A DNA stretch of 64,000 nt from JAHDHW01 sp965220465 (GCA_965220465.1 CBDCPZ010000023.1:186001-250000), one strand, 5' to 3'; numbered from the stretch's first letter, positions 36,588 to 45,686 are shown. The notes: generated by a model from the letters alone, not told the origin. Program-made: numbers and translations.

Positions 36588-36773
36588 CTAGTATTTCTTC
36601 AGCAGAAATCTCTGGGTCGAATCTTCATACACCAAAATGTAGGCATCTAGTGGTTGTTCGGGAAAGGTATCAGGAATGACGTAAGTCGCTTGGGCAGAAA
36701 GTAAATTCAGTCCACAAATCAATAAAATGACTGCAAGGCAGCTCAATTTAATTTTGTGAATTTTTGTGGTCAT
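36588..36773 (-). pseudogene. 5' end of the same kinase/cyclase gene, split off by an apparent -1 frameshift
   Basis: A 61-codon frame encodes a signal peptide (SCLAVILLICGLNLLSAQ) and the start of a mature extracellular domain up to DAYILVYED, then runs into a stop. The remaining extracellular domain (FDPEISAEEILADTSGSKY ... NVNIEDWWLLFNGRNYF) is in the frame of the 33418 gene, open from 36624. Joining after the GAT codon at 36623-36621, by re-reading or restoring one T, yields continuous sequence. So one gene spans 33418-36773, and either the copy is disrupted, the base is missing in the assembly, or the ribosome shifts frame there. Confidence 0.75.
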
Positions 36774-36883
36774 AGCAGATTTTGTTTTTGTGGTTCTTTC
36801 AGTTTGGGGCTTATTGTATTTGGTATTTTGAATTTCTAAATGATTGGATTTTTTTCAAAAATATTTAAAAAGTAAAAGCGATA

Positions 36884-38845
36884 CTAGCCGTACTCTCCTA
36901 AAACTTTTTTTACAATTTTATCAAAGCGTGGATCATCTCTGAGCTTGCCCCATTTAGGATCATTTTTAACAAAAATAATCTCTCCGATTTTATGTTCTGC
37001 CATGTATTCCAAATATTCAAAAGCTTTGTCGTAATCAGCCAGCCAGGTATACAAAAGTGCCAGTTCGTTGGCCAGACTAACATCTCCAATTTGATTATCC
37101 AATGCCAATACTTTTTCAAGATATTCATTAGCTTTTTGATTTTTGCCTTGCATAGCGTAACAAATTCCCAGATTAGCAGAGCGTGTAAATTGATATCCTA
37201 ACTCTCCTTCTATTTTTTTAAAATATGCTTCGGCTTTTGGATAATCTTTTTGCAAAAGAAAAGTCCAGCCCAAATATTCAAATATAGTGCGATTATTTGG
37301 AGTGATTTCAAGTGCTCTTTGCAAGTAAAGGACTGCTTCATCAAATCTACCCACCCAAGCGGAAATTATTCCACAATACATATTGGCTTGAACAGAAAAC
37401 GGATCCAATATCAAAGCTGATTTGTATTCATCGATGGATTTTTCTAGATCTCCGGTAATCTGAGGTAAGGCAGCATAAGGTATTACAATATCAGCGCGTC
37501 CTGGGGCAAGTTCCTTCAATTGCCTTATTAGCTTTTCAAGCCCTTTCCAATCCCAATCATAGATAATTTTACAGGTAGCTTGTGCGAAATAAGCCTCGAC
37601 CAAATCCGGATTAATTGTAATTGCATTTGAAACATAAAACTTTGATATTTTAGCTGCCTCTTTATAAGAAATCTGAAGAGAAAAACCTTTTAGAAGAAAA
37701 CAAATTGCAAGGAAAGCATTTGGTTCAGCAAAGTCCGGTTGGAGTTTAATAGCTTCTTCAAAATGATCAATTGATTTTTGAATTCCTTCAAATTGCCATC
37801 GATTATAATGGTACAAGCCTTTTAAATAACAGGAATAGGCTTCCATGTTTTGCGTTTTTTCAGTGACAATTTGTGGTCGTTCTGATTTTTCCAAAAATTG
37901 CTGGCGGAGTTTGTTGCAAATGAGTTGTGCAATTTCATCTTGTACTGCAAAAATATCTTCAATTGTTCGATCGTATGTTTCAGAAAAAAAATGATACCCA
38001 TCGATGCTACTTACTAATTGCGCAGTGATCCGGACCCGCTTACCTGCTTTACGTACACTTCCTTCCAAAATATGTTTAACGCCAAGCTTTTGACCAATTT
38101 CGCGAACATCAAGATTTTTTCCTTTAAAAGAAAAGGAGGAAGTGCGGGCAGTAACCAAGAGGCCTTCCACCTTGACCAGTCCATTTAAAATTTCCTCTGC
38201 TATTCCATCACTAAAATATTCGTTTTCGGGGTCAGAACTCATATTGACGAAAGGAAGGACAGCGATGGATTTTTTATTTTCCTTTAACTTTCCTTTTAAT
38301 TCAGCTCGGTTAGGGATTTTTATTCCATTATTGCTTACTGCAAAAATTTCAACGGCGTCTTTAATATTTTTAAACTCAAAATGCCCTAATGACTGAGTCG
38401 TAATTGTAGTTTGACTTTTAACAGCATATTTTAGTTTATCGGAAATCAATACGCAGCCAGGCACACCAAGTGTTTCAATCCTGGACGCAAGATTAACACC
38501 ATCACCGTAAACATCATCTTGATCAAATACAATGTCACCAAGGTGTAAACCGATTCGAAGCGGAACAATATTACCGGTTTGAAATTCCTGTTGCATGGCA
38601 ATCGCACATTCAACAGCTTCCACAGCGCTTTTAAAAATACTTAAAGTTCCATCACCATAATATTGAAGGATTTCACCATTGCAGCGTTGGTGTTCTTTTT
38701 GGAAAATATCACGGTGGCGCTGGCGAATTGCTGCGGCAGCAGATTCATTCTGATGCATCATTTCGGTATAACCAACAATATCTGTAAACATGATGGCGGC
38801 GAGTCTTCTTTCTGAAATATTATTTTGGGATAATTGTGTTTTCAT
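36884..38845 (-). CDS. Class III cyclase with TolB-like domain and TPR repeats (tandem copy 1)
   Basis: 653 residues, soluble. The first ~185 residues are an adenylate/guanylate cyclase catalytic domain: metal-binding Asp in FTDIVGYTEMMH, second Asp in QYYGDGTLSIF, and transition-state Asn and Arg in GDGVNLASRIETLG. Residues ~200-330 match the TolB/FlgO-like module that commonly follows (KSIAVLPFVNMSSDPENEYF, ILEGSVRKAGKRVRITAQL), and ~340-640 are TPR repeats (LEITPNNRTIFEYLGWTFLL). The residue that usually selects adenine (Lys) is Gln. It probably makes a cyclic nucleotide, with the TPR region binding partners. The neighbouring gene 38873-40819 is a close paralogue. Confidence 0.88.
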   Translation of the reverse strand: MKTQLSQNNISERRLAAIMFTDIVGYTEMMHQNESAAAAIRQRHRDIFQKEHQRCNGEILQYYGDGTLSIFKSAVEAVECAIAMQQEFQTGNIVPLRIGLHLGDIVFDQDDVYGDGVNLASRIETLGVPGCVLISDKLKYAVKSQTTITTQSLGHFEFKNIKDAVEIFAVSNNGIKIPNRAELKGKLKENKKSIAVLPFVNMSSDPENEYFSDGIAEEILNGLVKVEGLLVTARTSSFSFKGKNLDVREIGQKLGVKHILEGSVRKAGKRVRITAQLVSSIDGYHFFSETYDRTIEDIFAVQDEIAQLICNKLRQQFLEKSERPQIVTEKTQNMEAYSCYLKGLYHYNRWQFEGIQKSIDHFEEAIKLQPDFAEPNAFLAICFLLKGFSLQISYKEAAKISKFYVSNAITINPDLVEAYFAQATCKIIYDWDWKGLEKLIRQLKELAPGRADIVIPYAALPQITGDLEKSIDEYKSALILDPFSVQANMYCGIISAWVGRFDEAVLYLQRALEITPNNRTIFEYLGWTFLLQKDYPKAEAYFKKIEGELGYQFTRSANLGICYAMQGKNQKANEYLEKVLALDNQIGDVSLANELALLYTWLADYDKAFEYLEYMAEHKIGEIIFVKNDPKWGKLRDDPRFDKIVKKVLGEYG

Positions 38846-38872
38846 TTGTTTGATTTCCGTTGGAAAATTACC

Positions 38873-40819
38873 TTATAATTCAATTGGAGGTACTTCACCG
38901 ATTAAAGCTTCAATTTTTTTAAATCGAGGATCAGCTTGCAAAGGTATCATCTGAGGATAAGCCTTAACCATCATAATGGATCCAATCCTATTTTTAATCG
39001 CTTTCTCCAAATAATAAAAAGCCATATCAAAATTGCCGAAACAAGTATATAAGGTTGTTAAATCAACTGTATAAGTGAGTCCTCGAGGAGAAGATTCGAG
39101 CTTCTTAACTTCTTCTAAGCAGACTGTGGCTTTTTCTTTTTCACCCATTTTAAAATACACCCAACCCAGACAAGTAGATCGATGCATTCGGTAACCAATT
39201 GGTTCCAGTTTTTCGAAAATAGCAATTGCTTCTTCATATTTTTCCTGGTAAGCAGCTACCCAACCTTTATATTCATTTGATACGCGATGCTTAGGAACCA
39301 TTTCTAATACTTTGTCAAAATAAAGAATAGCTTGTTCGTAATCCTTAAATAAAAAGCAAGCTGCTCCCATGTACAAATTCATTTCAATAGATAACGGATC
39401 TAATTCTAATCCTTTCTTATGTGTTCTAAAGATACCTTCCTGCTCTCCTTTAATCCAATATAATGTTGAAAGACCATGATAGAAACCTGAATAATTTGGA
39501 TAGAGCTTCAAAGCTTTTTTAAGCAATTCAGCTGCAGATTTCCAATCCCAATTGATAAAAACATGGAGAAGAAATTGAGCAAAATAGGATTCCGGAGCAA
39601 CAGATTCCAACTCAATTGTCTTCTTGATATGTACTTTAGCTTTTACATAGGCTTCTTGAAAGGTCATATTCCCTCCAAAGCCCTGAAAATAATAACAAAC
39701 GCCTAAACGTGCATGAGGTAAGGCAAAATCGTTTTGTAATTCGATGGCTTCTTGAAAATAAGGAATGGCCTTGCCCATTGCATATCCCCATTGGTTATAA
39801 AAAAATAAGCCTTTAAGATAAAGTTCATAGGCTTCCATATTTAAGGTGGGTGCTTCAACCAGTTTTTCTTCATGCTGGGATTCACCAAGATGTTCCCGCA
39901 AGCGATTGGTGATTTTGGAGGCAATTTCATCCTGTACCGCAAAGATGTCCTCCAAGGTTCGGTCATAAGTTTCAGAAAAAAAATGAGTGCCATCCAATGC
40001 ACTTACCAGTTGAGCGGTTATTCGGACTCGATTCCCAGTTTTACGAACGCTACCTTCCAAAATATGCACAACATTCAATTGTCTGCCAATTTCACGGACA
40101 TCCATATTTTTTCCTTTAAAAGAAAAAGAAGAAGTTCGAGCAATCACCTGAAGTCCTTCCACCTTGACCAGAGCATTTAAAATTTCCTCGGCTATTCCAT
40201 CACTAAAATATTCGTTTTCAGGGTCAGAACTCATGTTGACAAAAGGAAGGACAGCGATGGATTTTTTATTTTCCTTTAACTTTCCTTTTAATTCAGCTCG
40301 GTTGGGGATTTTAATTCCATCGTTTGAAATCGCAAAAACTTCAACCGGGTCTTTTATATTTTTAAATTCAAAATGACCGAGAGATTGAGATTTAATCGTC
40401 GTATGACTTTTTACAGCATAATTCACTTTATCAGAAATTAGGACACTGCCTGGAATGCCTAAAGTTTCGACTCTGGAAGCCAGATTGACACCATCGCCAT
40501 AAACATCGTTTTCATCAAAAACAATATCGCCAAGGTGCAAACCAATTCGAAGTGGAACAATATTGCTGGTTTGAAATTGTTGTTGCATGGCAATCGGACA
40601 TTCAACAGCTTCCACAGCGCTTTTAAAAATACTTAAAGTGCCATCTCCGTAATATTGAAGGATTTCACCCTTGCAACGTTGATGTTCTTTTTGGAAAACA
40701 TCGCGATGCCGCTGCCGAACTGCTGCGGCAGCAGATTCATTCTGATGCATCATTTCGGTATAGCCAACAATATCTGTAAACATGATGGCGGCGAGTTGTC
40801 TTTTTGATTTTTCGGACAC
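38873..40819 (-). CDS. Class III cyclase with TolB-like domain and TPR repeats (tandem copy 2)
   Basis: 648 residues from a GTG; no ATG fits. Cyclase domain ~10-185 (FTDIVGYTEMMH, QYYGDGTLSIF, GDGVNLASRVETLG), TolB-like module ~195-330 (KSIAVLPFVNMSSDPENEYF, ILEGSVRKTGNRVRITAQL) and TPR repeats ~340-640. The cyclase and TolB-like parts are almost the same as in the adjacent gene, down to long runs of identical bases, while the TPR part differs widely. The pair probably arose by tandem duplication, followed by divergence of the partner-binding region. It lies just 27 bases upstream of copy 1 and both are likely co-transcribed. Confidence 0.87.
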   Translation of the reverse strand: MSEKSKRQLAAIMFTDIVGYTEMMHQNESAAAAVRQRHRDVFQKEHQRCKGEILQYYGDGTLSIFKSAVEAVECPIAMQQQFQTSNIVPLRIGLHLGDIVFDENDVYGDGVNLASRVETLGIPGSVLISDKVNYAVKSHTTIKSQSLGHFEFKNIKDPVEVFAISNDGIKIPNRAELKGKLKENKKSIAVLPFVNMSSDPENEYFSDGIAEEILNALVKVEGLQVIARTSSFSFKGKNMDVREIGRQLNVVHILEGSVRKTGNRVRITAQLVSALDGTHFFSETYDRTLEDIFAVQDEIASKITNRLREHLGESQHEEKLVEAPTLNMEAYELYLKGLFFYNQWGYAMGKAIPYFQEAIELQNDFALPHARLGVCYYFQGFGGNMTFQEAYVKAKVHIKKTIELESVAPESYFAQFLLHVFINWDWKSAAELLKKALKLYPNYSGFYHGLSTLYWIKGEQEGIFRTHKKGLELDPLSIEMNLYMGAACFLFKDYEQAILYFDKVLEMVPKHRVSNEYKGWVAAYQEKYEEAIAIFEKLEPIGYRMHRSTCLGWVYFKMGEKEKATVCLEEVKKLESSPRGLTYTVDLTTLYTCFGNFDMAFYYLEKAIKNRIGSIMMVKAYPQMIPLQADPRFKKIEALIGEVPPIEL

Positions 40820-40883
40820 TTGTATGATTGTTTTTTATACCACTGAATTTAGCAAAAAATAATGGTTCCGCAAATGCTAAAAC

Positions 40884-40917
40884 AAAAATACCCACTGCAA
40901 AAGCAGCGGGTATTTTT
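40884..40917 (-). terminator. Terminator of the outer-membrane protein gene
   Basis: AAAAATACCC-ACTGC / GCAG-C-GGGTATTTTT hairpin with 4-base loop, just downstream of the stop of the minus-strand beta-barrel gene; a T-run follows on that strand. Confidence 0.75.
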
Positions 40918-40936
40918 CGATTCATGTTTTTAATAT

Positions 40937-41572
40937 TTAGAACGCAATTCCTAAAGAAGCTATAAATCGACCCGGAGTTTCATCAAAACTGTAACTCTTT
41001 CCGTCGAAAACCATATGATCACCATATTTTTGGAAACTGCCTTCGTATTTTAAGTCAATAATAAATTTCCAAATGTCCAAACCGATGCCCGCCTGGTATC
41101 CCCAGGTCATATTGTCAAACTTTTGTGAGTAGCCATCAACATCAAATAATTCTGATTTGCTATTGATGTGAAGATGTCCGACAGGTCCGCCCTGAAGTCT
41201 TAGTGGGCCAAATTTTGCCCCTACCATTATTGGCAGGTCAAGATTTTGATAGCTCTCTTTTTTTAGTTTTGAAACTACATGCGCATCAGTAAAGTCGGTT
41301 AAAGAATAATTAACACTATTTGAGTTGAAAAGGGCTTCTGGCTGGATAAAAAACTTTCCAATTTGAGCTTGCATGAATAATCCTAAGTGCATGCCATAAT
41401 TAGCATCCAGGACAGAAACACCTAATTGATTATTATCATCTTTGTTATTAATGATCAATTCATTCGAAGGAACATCCATAGTGCTAAGGCCGCCTTTTAA
41501 TCCGATTTTAAATTGTGCGTTGGCCAATTGAAGGCTCAGAATGCAAATTGAAAACAACATTAATTTTTTCAT
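40937..41572 (-). CDS. Outer-membrane beta-barrel protein (PorT-like/OMP_b-brl type)
   Basis: 211 residues with signal peptide (LFSICILSLQLANAQ). Alternating hydrophobic beta-strands and glycine turns (FKIGLKGGLSTMDV, WGYQAGIGLDIWKFIIDLKY) and a C-terminal strand ending LGIAF with a terminal Phe, as in barrel proteins recognised by the BAM complex. Resembles the small 8- to 10-strand barrels of the PorT-like family, but not the true PorT encoded near 57 kb. Function unknown; it likely sits alone, with its own terminator. Confidence 0.8.
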   Translation of the reverse strand: MKKLMLFSICILSLQLANAQFKIGLKGGLSTMDVPSNELIINNKDDNNQLGVSVLDANYGMHLGLFMQAQIGKFFIQPEALFNSNSVNYSLTDFTDAHVVSKLKKESYQNLDLPIMVGAKFGPLRLQGGPVGHLHINSKSELFDVDGYSQKFDNMTWGYQAGIGLDIWKFIIDLKYEGSFQKYGDHMVFDGKSYSFDETPGRFIASLGIAF

Positions 41573-41812
41573 AATAAGAGATTTTTATAGGATTTAAAAC
41601 TAAAAGGTTTCAGGTTCGTTTCGGTTTTGATTTGAATAAACGGTTTGAAATTCTAAATCATTATTCGTTTTTGAAGATTGAAAAGTTAAAGTATTAATTA
41701 GTTGATTTGGTAATACGACTTTCCAAACAAGAAAAAAGTAACCTCGACGAGTCTCATTTAACAAAAGATTAGTATTAAATTATCCGCATGATAATGATCT
41801 GTTAAATCTTGT

Positions 41813-41820
41813 TATTTTTG
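41813..41820 (+). promoter_or_regulatory. -7 box (TATTTTTG) of the engB operon
   Basis: TAnnTTTG match 23 bases ahead of the ATG at 41844; the -33 half is not clear. Confidence 0.45.
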
Positions 41821-41843
41821 CACTATTTTTTAACAATACCAAA

Positions 41844-42461
41844 ATGATGCTGATCAAAGAAGCAGAACATGTTGGGAGTTTTCCTTCAGAAAGGCAGTCT
41901 CCAATAGACCATAAACCCGAATATGCATTTATTGGTCGCTCGAATGTCGGAAAGTCATCATTGATAAATATGATGAGCAACAAACGCGACCTGGCAAGAG
42001 TATCGAACACGCCCGGGAAAACACAGCTGCTTAATTTTTATTTGATTAACAAATCATGGTATATCGTCGATTTGCCAGGTTACGGCTATGCAAAAATTTC
42101 TAAGAAGAAGAGATATGAATGGGAAAAAATGATCGAAGGTTACCTTTTGCATAGAAAAAATCTGGGATGCGCGTTTGTTTTGATTGATTCAAATATTCCT
42201 CCGCAATTGATTGATATTGAATTTATCAATTGGATGGGCAAAATGAGCGTTCCTTTTGTCATTGTTTTTACAAAAACAGACCGTTTAAAAAAAGGGGAGA
42301 AGAAAAAAAATGTTGATACATTTAATAATGAATTGCTCAAATATTGGAATGAACTTCCACAGCAATTTGTAACTTCATCAGCAAAAAGAAGAGGAGCTGA
42401 AGAAATCTTGCAATTTATTGAAGAGGTTAATTTGGAATTCAAATTAAATCATCAGAAATGA
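41844..42461 (+). CDS. engB: Ribosome biogenesis GTPase EngB (YsxC/YihA)
   Basis: 205 residues. Starts with AFIGRSNVGKSSLINMM (G1), has DLPGYGYAK (G3), FTKTDRLKK (G4) and SSAKRRGAEEIL (G5), with the family's short N-terminal helix EAEHVGSFPSE. EngB is needed for assembly of the large ribosomal subunit. Its stop (ATGA) overlaps the start of the acyltransferase gene by 4 bases, so they form an operon. Confidence 0.95.
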   Translation: MMLIKEAEHVGSFPSERQSPIDHKPEYAFIGRSNVGKSSLINMMSNKRDLARVSNTPGKTQLLNFYLINKSWYIVDLPGYGYAKISKKKRYEWEKMIEGYLLHRKNLGCAFVLIDSNIPPQLIDIEFINWMGKMSVPFVIVFTKTDRLKKGEKKKNVDTFNNELLKYWNELPQQFVTSSAKRRGAEEILQFIEEVNLEFKLNHQK

Positions 42462-44161
42462 CCAGAAAAGGAAAAAAATATCCGCCAGTAATCGAAAATA
42501 TAGAAAATTGGCCGATTTACAAGTTAAGTGAAGATAGAGACCGGTTTATTGATGAAATCAATAAATTTACTTTTAATCGTTTGCTGAAGCAATCTCCTGA
42601 TAAGGTAAGTGATATGCTGGCAAAAACCATTTATTTGGAGCGAATTCGAATTAAAGAGGAACCCTGGAAAGTTGATCCACCAAACGACCGTCAGTTTTGG
42701 AATAAAACGAAAAAGGATATGGTCAGAAAGTCACTGGATAGGGAAGAAGAGGCTGCACTTGATTCAAATCGTAAAATTTTAAAAAAGATTATCGGACGTT
42801 ATTCTGAAGAAATAGTCGGTACATTCAAGATTGGTACATTTCGGTTTGCCAGAAAGTTTTTAACCATATTTTTCAGAAGGTTATTAAACGCAGCAGCAGG
42901 TAGAAATTTTCGTCGACTTTGGGGAGCCAAACACTATTTATACGAAAGTATTAAAGTGGAGGGAGAGACTGACGCTATTAGAAATTTAATGAAAAAAGGA
43001 ACAGTTGTGGTTGTTCCGACCCATTTTTCAAATTTGGACAGCATCGTGATTGGCTTTGCGATGGATTATGTTTTGGGACTACCTTCATTTAGCTACGGAG
43101 CTGGGCTTAATTTATACAATACTGGCTATACGGCATATTTCATGAATCGCCTGGGAGCTTATCGGGTTGATCGCCGGAAAAAAAATCCGATTTATTTGGA
43201 GACCCTCAAAGCAATGTCCAATTTGTCCATTCAAAGAGGAACCAATTCTTTGTTTTTTCCTGGAGGGACTCGGTCACGTTCAGGTGCATTGGAAGATCGC
43301 CTCAAGATGGGACTCATGGGGACAGCGGTGGAAGCTCAACGAGCAATTTGTAAGGAAGGGAAAAAAGATAAAATATTTATTGTACCTCTTGTTTTGAGTT
43401 ATCATTTTGTTTTGGAGGCCCAATATATGATAGAGCAGTATTTGAAAGCGACGGGAAAAGAACATTATCTTAATTTAAAAGATGCCTCTTACAGCAGAAG
43501 AAAGATTTTTAAATTTATCTGGAAGTTGTTTTCTGAAAGCTCGGACATTACGTTAAATTTTGGAAAACCCCTTGATGTTTTGGGCAATTTTGTTGACGAT
43601 GAAGGTAGAAGCCTGGATTCTAAGGGGAATGAAATTAACATTGAAGAATATTTTATTAGTGATGGAGCAATAAAAGAAGATTTACAAAGGGAAGTGGAAT
43701 ACACAAAGATTTTAGCAGACAAAATCGCGGAAAGGTATCATAAAGAAAATATCGTTTTAAGTAGTCATTTGGTAGCTTTTACCGTGTTTAATATTTTAAG
43801 TAGCCAAAATGATGATTTGGACCTGTATGGTTTGCTCAGATTGCCAAGTGAAGATTATGTTTTTGAAATGAGTGTGGTTGAAAACGCGATTGATCAGGTC
43901 AGAAAAAAACTATTTAAAATGGAAGAGGAGGGCAATATTAAATTGTCAGAGCAACTAAAATGGGATACCCGAGCCTTGATTGAACATGGAGTTACCAACC
44001 TTGGTAATTACCATGCTTTAAAACCACTAAAAATTAATAGAAATGGCGATATCGTAAGTGAAGATTTTAAGGTTTTATATTACTATCATAATCGTCTTGA
44101 AAATTATGATTTACAGAAAGATATTCAATGGAAAAAGTATAAAATGATTATGGCAGATTAA
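42458..44161 (+). CDS. Glycerol-3-phosphate/lysophosphatidate acyltransferase-like protein (PlsB-type)
   Basis: 567 residues, much longer than a PlsC. The acyltransferase core is in the middle (~180-330): HFSNLD for the H-x4-D catalytic motif, NRLGAYRVDRRKKN and FFPGGTRSRSG (block III), and IFIVPLVLSYHF (block IV). Long flanking regions, with an N-terminal helical part and a C-terminal domain rich in charged residues, are as in PlsB-like proteins. It would acylate glycerol 3-phosphate or lysophosphatidate in membrane lipid synthesis at the membrane. Exact acceptor is not certain. Co-transcribed with engB. Confidence 0.82.
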   Translation: MTRKGKKYPPVIENIENWPIYKLSEDRDRFIDEINKFTFNRLLKQSPDKVSDMLAKTIYLERIRIKEEPWKVDPPNDRQFWNKTKKDMVRKSLDREEEAALDSNRKILKKIIGRYSEEIVGTFKIGTFRFARKFLTIFFRRLLNAAAGRNFRRLWGAKHYLYESIKVEGETDAIRNLMKKGTVVVVPTHFSNLDSIVIGFAMDYVLGLPSFSYGAGLNLYNTGYTAYFMNRLGAYRVDRRKKNPIYLETLKAMSNLSIQRGTNSLFFPGGTRSRSGALEDRLKMGLMGTAVEAQRAICKEGKKDKIFIVPLVLSYHFVLEAQYMIEQYLKATGKEHYLNLKDASYSRRKIFKFIWKLFSESSDITLNFGKPLDVLGNFVDDEGRSLDSKGNEINIEEYFISDGAIKEDLQREVEYTKILADKIAERYHKENIVLSSHLVAFTVFNILSSQNDDLDLYGLLRLPSEDYVFEMSVVENAIDQVRKKLFKMEEEGNIKLSEQLKWDTRALIEHGVTNLGNYHALKPLKINRNGDIVSEDFKVLYYYHNRLENYDLQKDIQWKKYKMIMAD

Positions 44162-44209
44162 CCTTTTAATTGCTTACAATCAAAATTTTATGACAAATTA
44201 TATAAAGTG

Positions 44210-45034
44210 ATGCTTCAGAAAGTATTCATGTCAGAAAGGAATATAATGATTGCGATTTTAGCAAATGCAGTTGTTATTTTCCTGTTGTATTTTCCTCAGA
44301 TAGAAAGGGAGCAGCCAACGTTTTTTAAAATTCTTGATATTATCGATCATTTATTTATCATTGTTTTTTTGATAGAGGCTTTGGTGAAAATTTCCGTGTT
44401 GAAACCAAAGGCTTATTTTTCTGAAAACTGGAATGTTTTCGATTTTATTATCGTACTGGTTTCTTTGCCGAGCTTCTTGAATTTTATTCCGGTATTATCC
44501 TTTATTCATACTTCTTCATTTAAGTTGCTTCGATTGTTCCGGCTGATTCGTCTGGTCCGTTTTTTCAAGTTTGTGCCCAGAATGGATTCGATTATTAGGG
44601 GCTTGGCCAGAGCATTAAAAGCATCAATTTTTGTCTTTATTGCGCTTGTTTTTCTCAATTTGATATTAGCGCTTTTTACTTGCCATTTTTATGGAAAACT
44701 TGTGCCAGATTTATTTGGAGACCCTTTAATATCCAGTTATTATATCTTTCAAATGTTCACTATTGAAGGTTGGAATGAAATCCCTGATATTATTGCAGTA
44801 GCAGCGCAGCAACAAGGCGTAGCTCATTATTCTATAATTGCCGGTGCAACCAGGGTCTATTTTATAATTGTTGTACTGACCGGCGGAATATTTGGAATGT
44901 CAATGGCGAATGCAATTTTTGTTGATGAAATGACTAGCGATAACACCCAGCTTGTGGAAGAAAAAATGGATATGCTTCAGAAACAAGTTGCAGAATTGAA
45001 ACAGATTTTAGAAAGCCAAAATAGAAATGGTTAA
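44210..45034 (+). CDS. Voltage-gated cation channel of the bacterial Nav/Cav family
   Basis: 274 residues from the ATG at 44210 (a GTG directly before it is less likely). Six membrane helices: S1-S3 (NAVVIFLLYF; FIIVFLIEALVKI; VFDFIIVLVSLPSFLNFI), voltage sensor S4 with Arg/Lys every third residue (LLRLFRLIRLVRFFKF), S5, a pore loop and S6 (VYFIIVVLTGGIFGMSM, NAIF). The filter is FTIEGWNEI. NaChBac-type channels have TLESW, so the serine after Glu is Gly here, as in eukaryotic Cav repeats (TMEGW, TFEGW). A C-terminal coiled coil (EEKMDMLQKQVAELKQIL) is typical of the tetrameric family. Ca2+ versus Na+ selectivity is open. Confidence 0.85.
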   Translation: MLQKVFMSERNIMIAILANAVVIFLLYFPQIEREQPTFFKILDIIDHLFIIVFLIEALVKISVLKPKAYFSENWNVFDFIIVLVSLPSFLNFIPVLSFIHTSSFKLLRLFRLIRLVRFFKFVPRMDSIIRGLARALKASIFVFIALVFLNLILALFTCHFYGKLVPDLFGDPLISSYYIFQMFTIEGWNEIPDIIAVAAQQQGVAHYSIIAGATRVYFIIVVLTGGIFGMSMANAIFVDEMTSDNTQLVEEKMDMLQKQVAELKQILESQNRNG

Positions 45035-45105
45035 AAGCGTCCATGGCAACAAATATTTTTGTGCTTTATAAGCTGATAAAGGGAACCCATCTTCTTTTTA
45101 AAACG

Positions 45106-45113
45106 TATATTTG
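45106..45113 (+). promoter_or_regulatory. -7 box (TATATTTG) of the exonuclease gene
   Basis: Perfect TAnnTTTG element 30 bases ahead of the TTG start at 45144, which supports that start. Confidence 0.5.
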
Positions 45114-45143
45114 ATTTTCTAAAATAACGCAAAATCTTAGAGT

Positions 45144-45686
45144 TTGAATTTTATTATTTTTGACCTTGAAGCTACTTGTTGGGAAGGGAAACCAAATGGG
45201 TTGATACAAGAAACTATTGAAATAGGGGCAGTTTGTTTAAATAATTATGGTGAATTTTTGGGATCTTATAATCGATTCATAAAGCCTGTCTTAAACCCTT
45301 ATCTTTCACCTTTTTGTAAAGAATTAACGACGATCACTCAAGAGGAAATTGATAGGGCGGGAGGGTTTCCATCAGTAATTGAAGAATTTCAGGATTGGGC
45401 AGAAATTTATGAAAAAGATTATTTGCTTTGCTCTTGGGGAAGCTTTGATAAAAAGATGTTGATCAATGATTGTATTTTGCACAAACTGGATCATGACTGG
45501 GTTGAAAAGCACATCAACCTTAAAAAGCAATATCACGAAATCAAAAAGATACATCGTCCGTATGGGCTAAGAAAAGCAGTAGGCAAAGAGGGTTTTGAAT
45601 TCACTGGCATTCATCATCGCGGCATTTCTGATGCCGAAAATCTTGCAAAGGTTTTTAAAAAGCACCTTGATGTTTGGCAATATTAA
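45144..45686 (+). CDS. DEDDh 3'-5' exonuclease (ERI-1/KapD type)
   Basis: 180 residues from a TTG start. The DEDDh motifs are: FDLEATCWEG (Asp-x-Glu), CSWGSFDKKML (Asp in exo II) and HHRGISDAENLAKVF (His and Asp in exo III, at residues ~158-168). Length and sequence near ITQEEIDRAGGFPSVI and RPYGLRKAVGKEG resemble ERI-1/KapD-like proteins that trim small RNAs or tails. The substrate cannot be stated from this alone. It stands apart from its neighbours. Confidence 0.88.
   Translation: MNFIIFDLEATCWEGKPNGLIQETIEIGAVCLNNYGEFLGSYNRFIKPVLNPYLSPFCKELTTITQEEIDRAGGFPSVIEEFQDWAEIYEKDYLLCSWGSFDKKMLINDCILHKLDHDWVEKHINLKKQYHEIKKIHRPYGLRKAVGKEGFEFTGIHHRGISDAENLAKVFKKHLDVWQY

Noticed and set aside
40737..40925. 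62-residue minus-strand frame upstream of the second cyclase
   Set aside because: It covers a clear terminator hairpin and the start of the cyclase gene in another frame; no family is recognisable.
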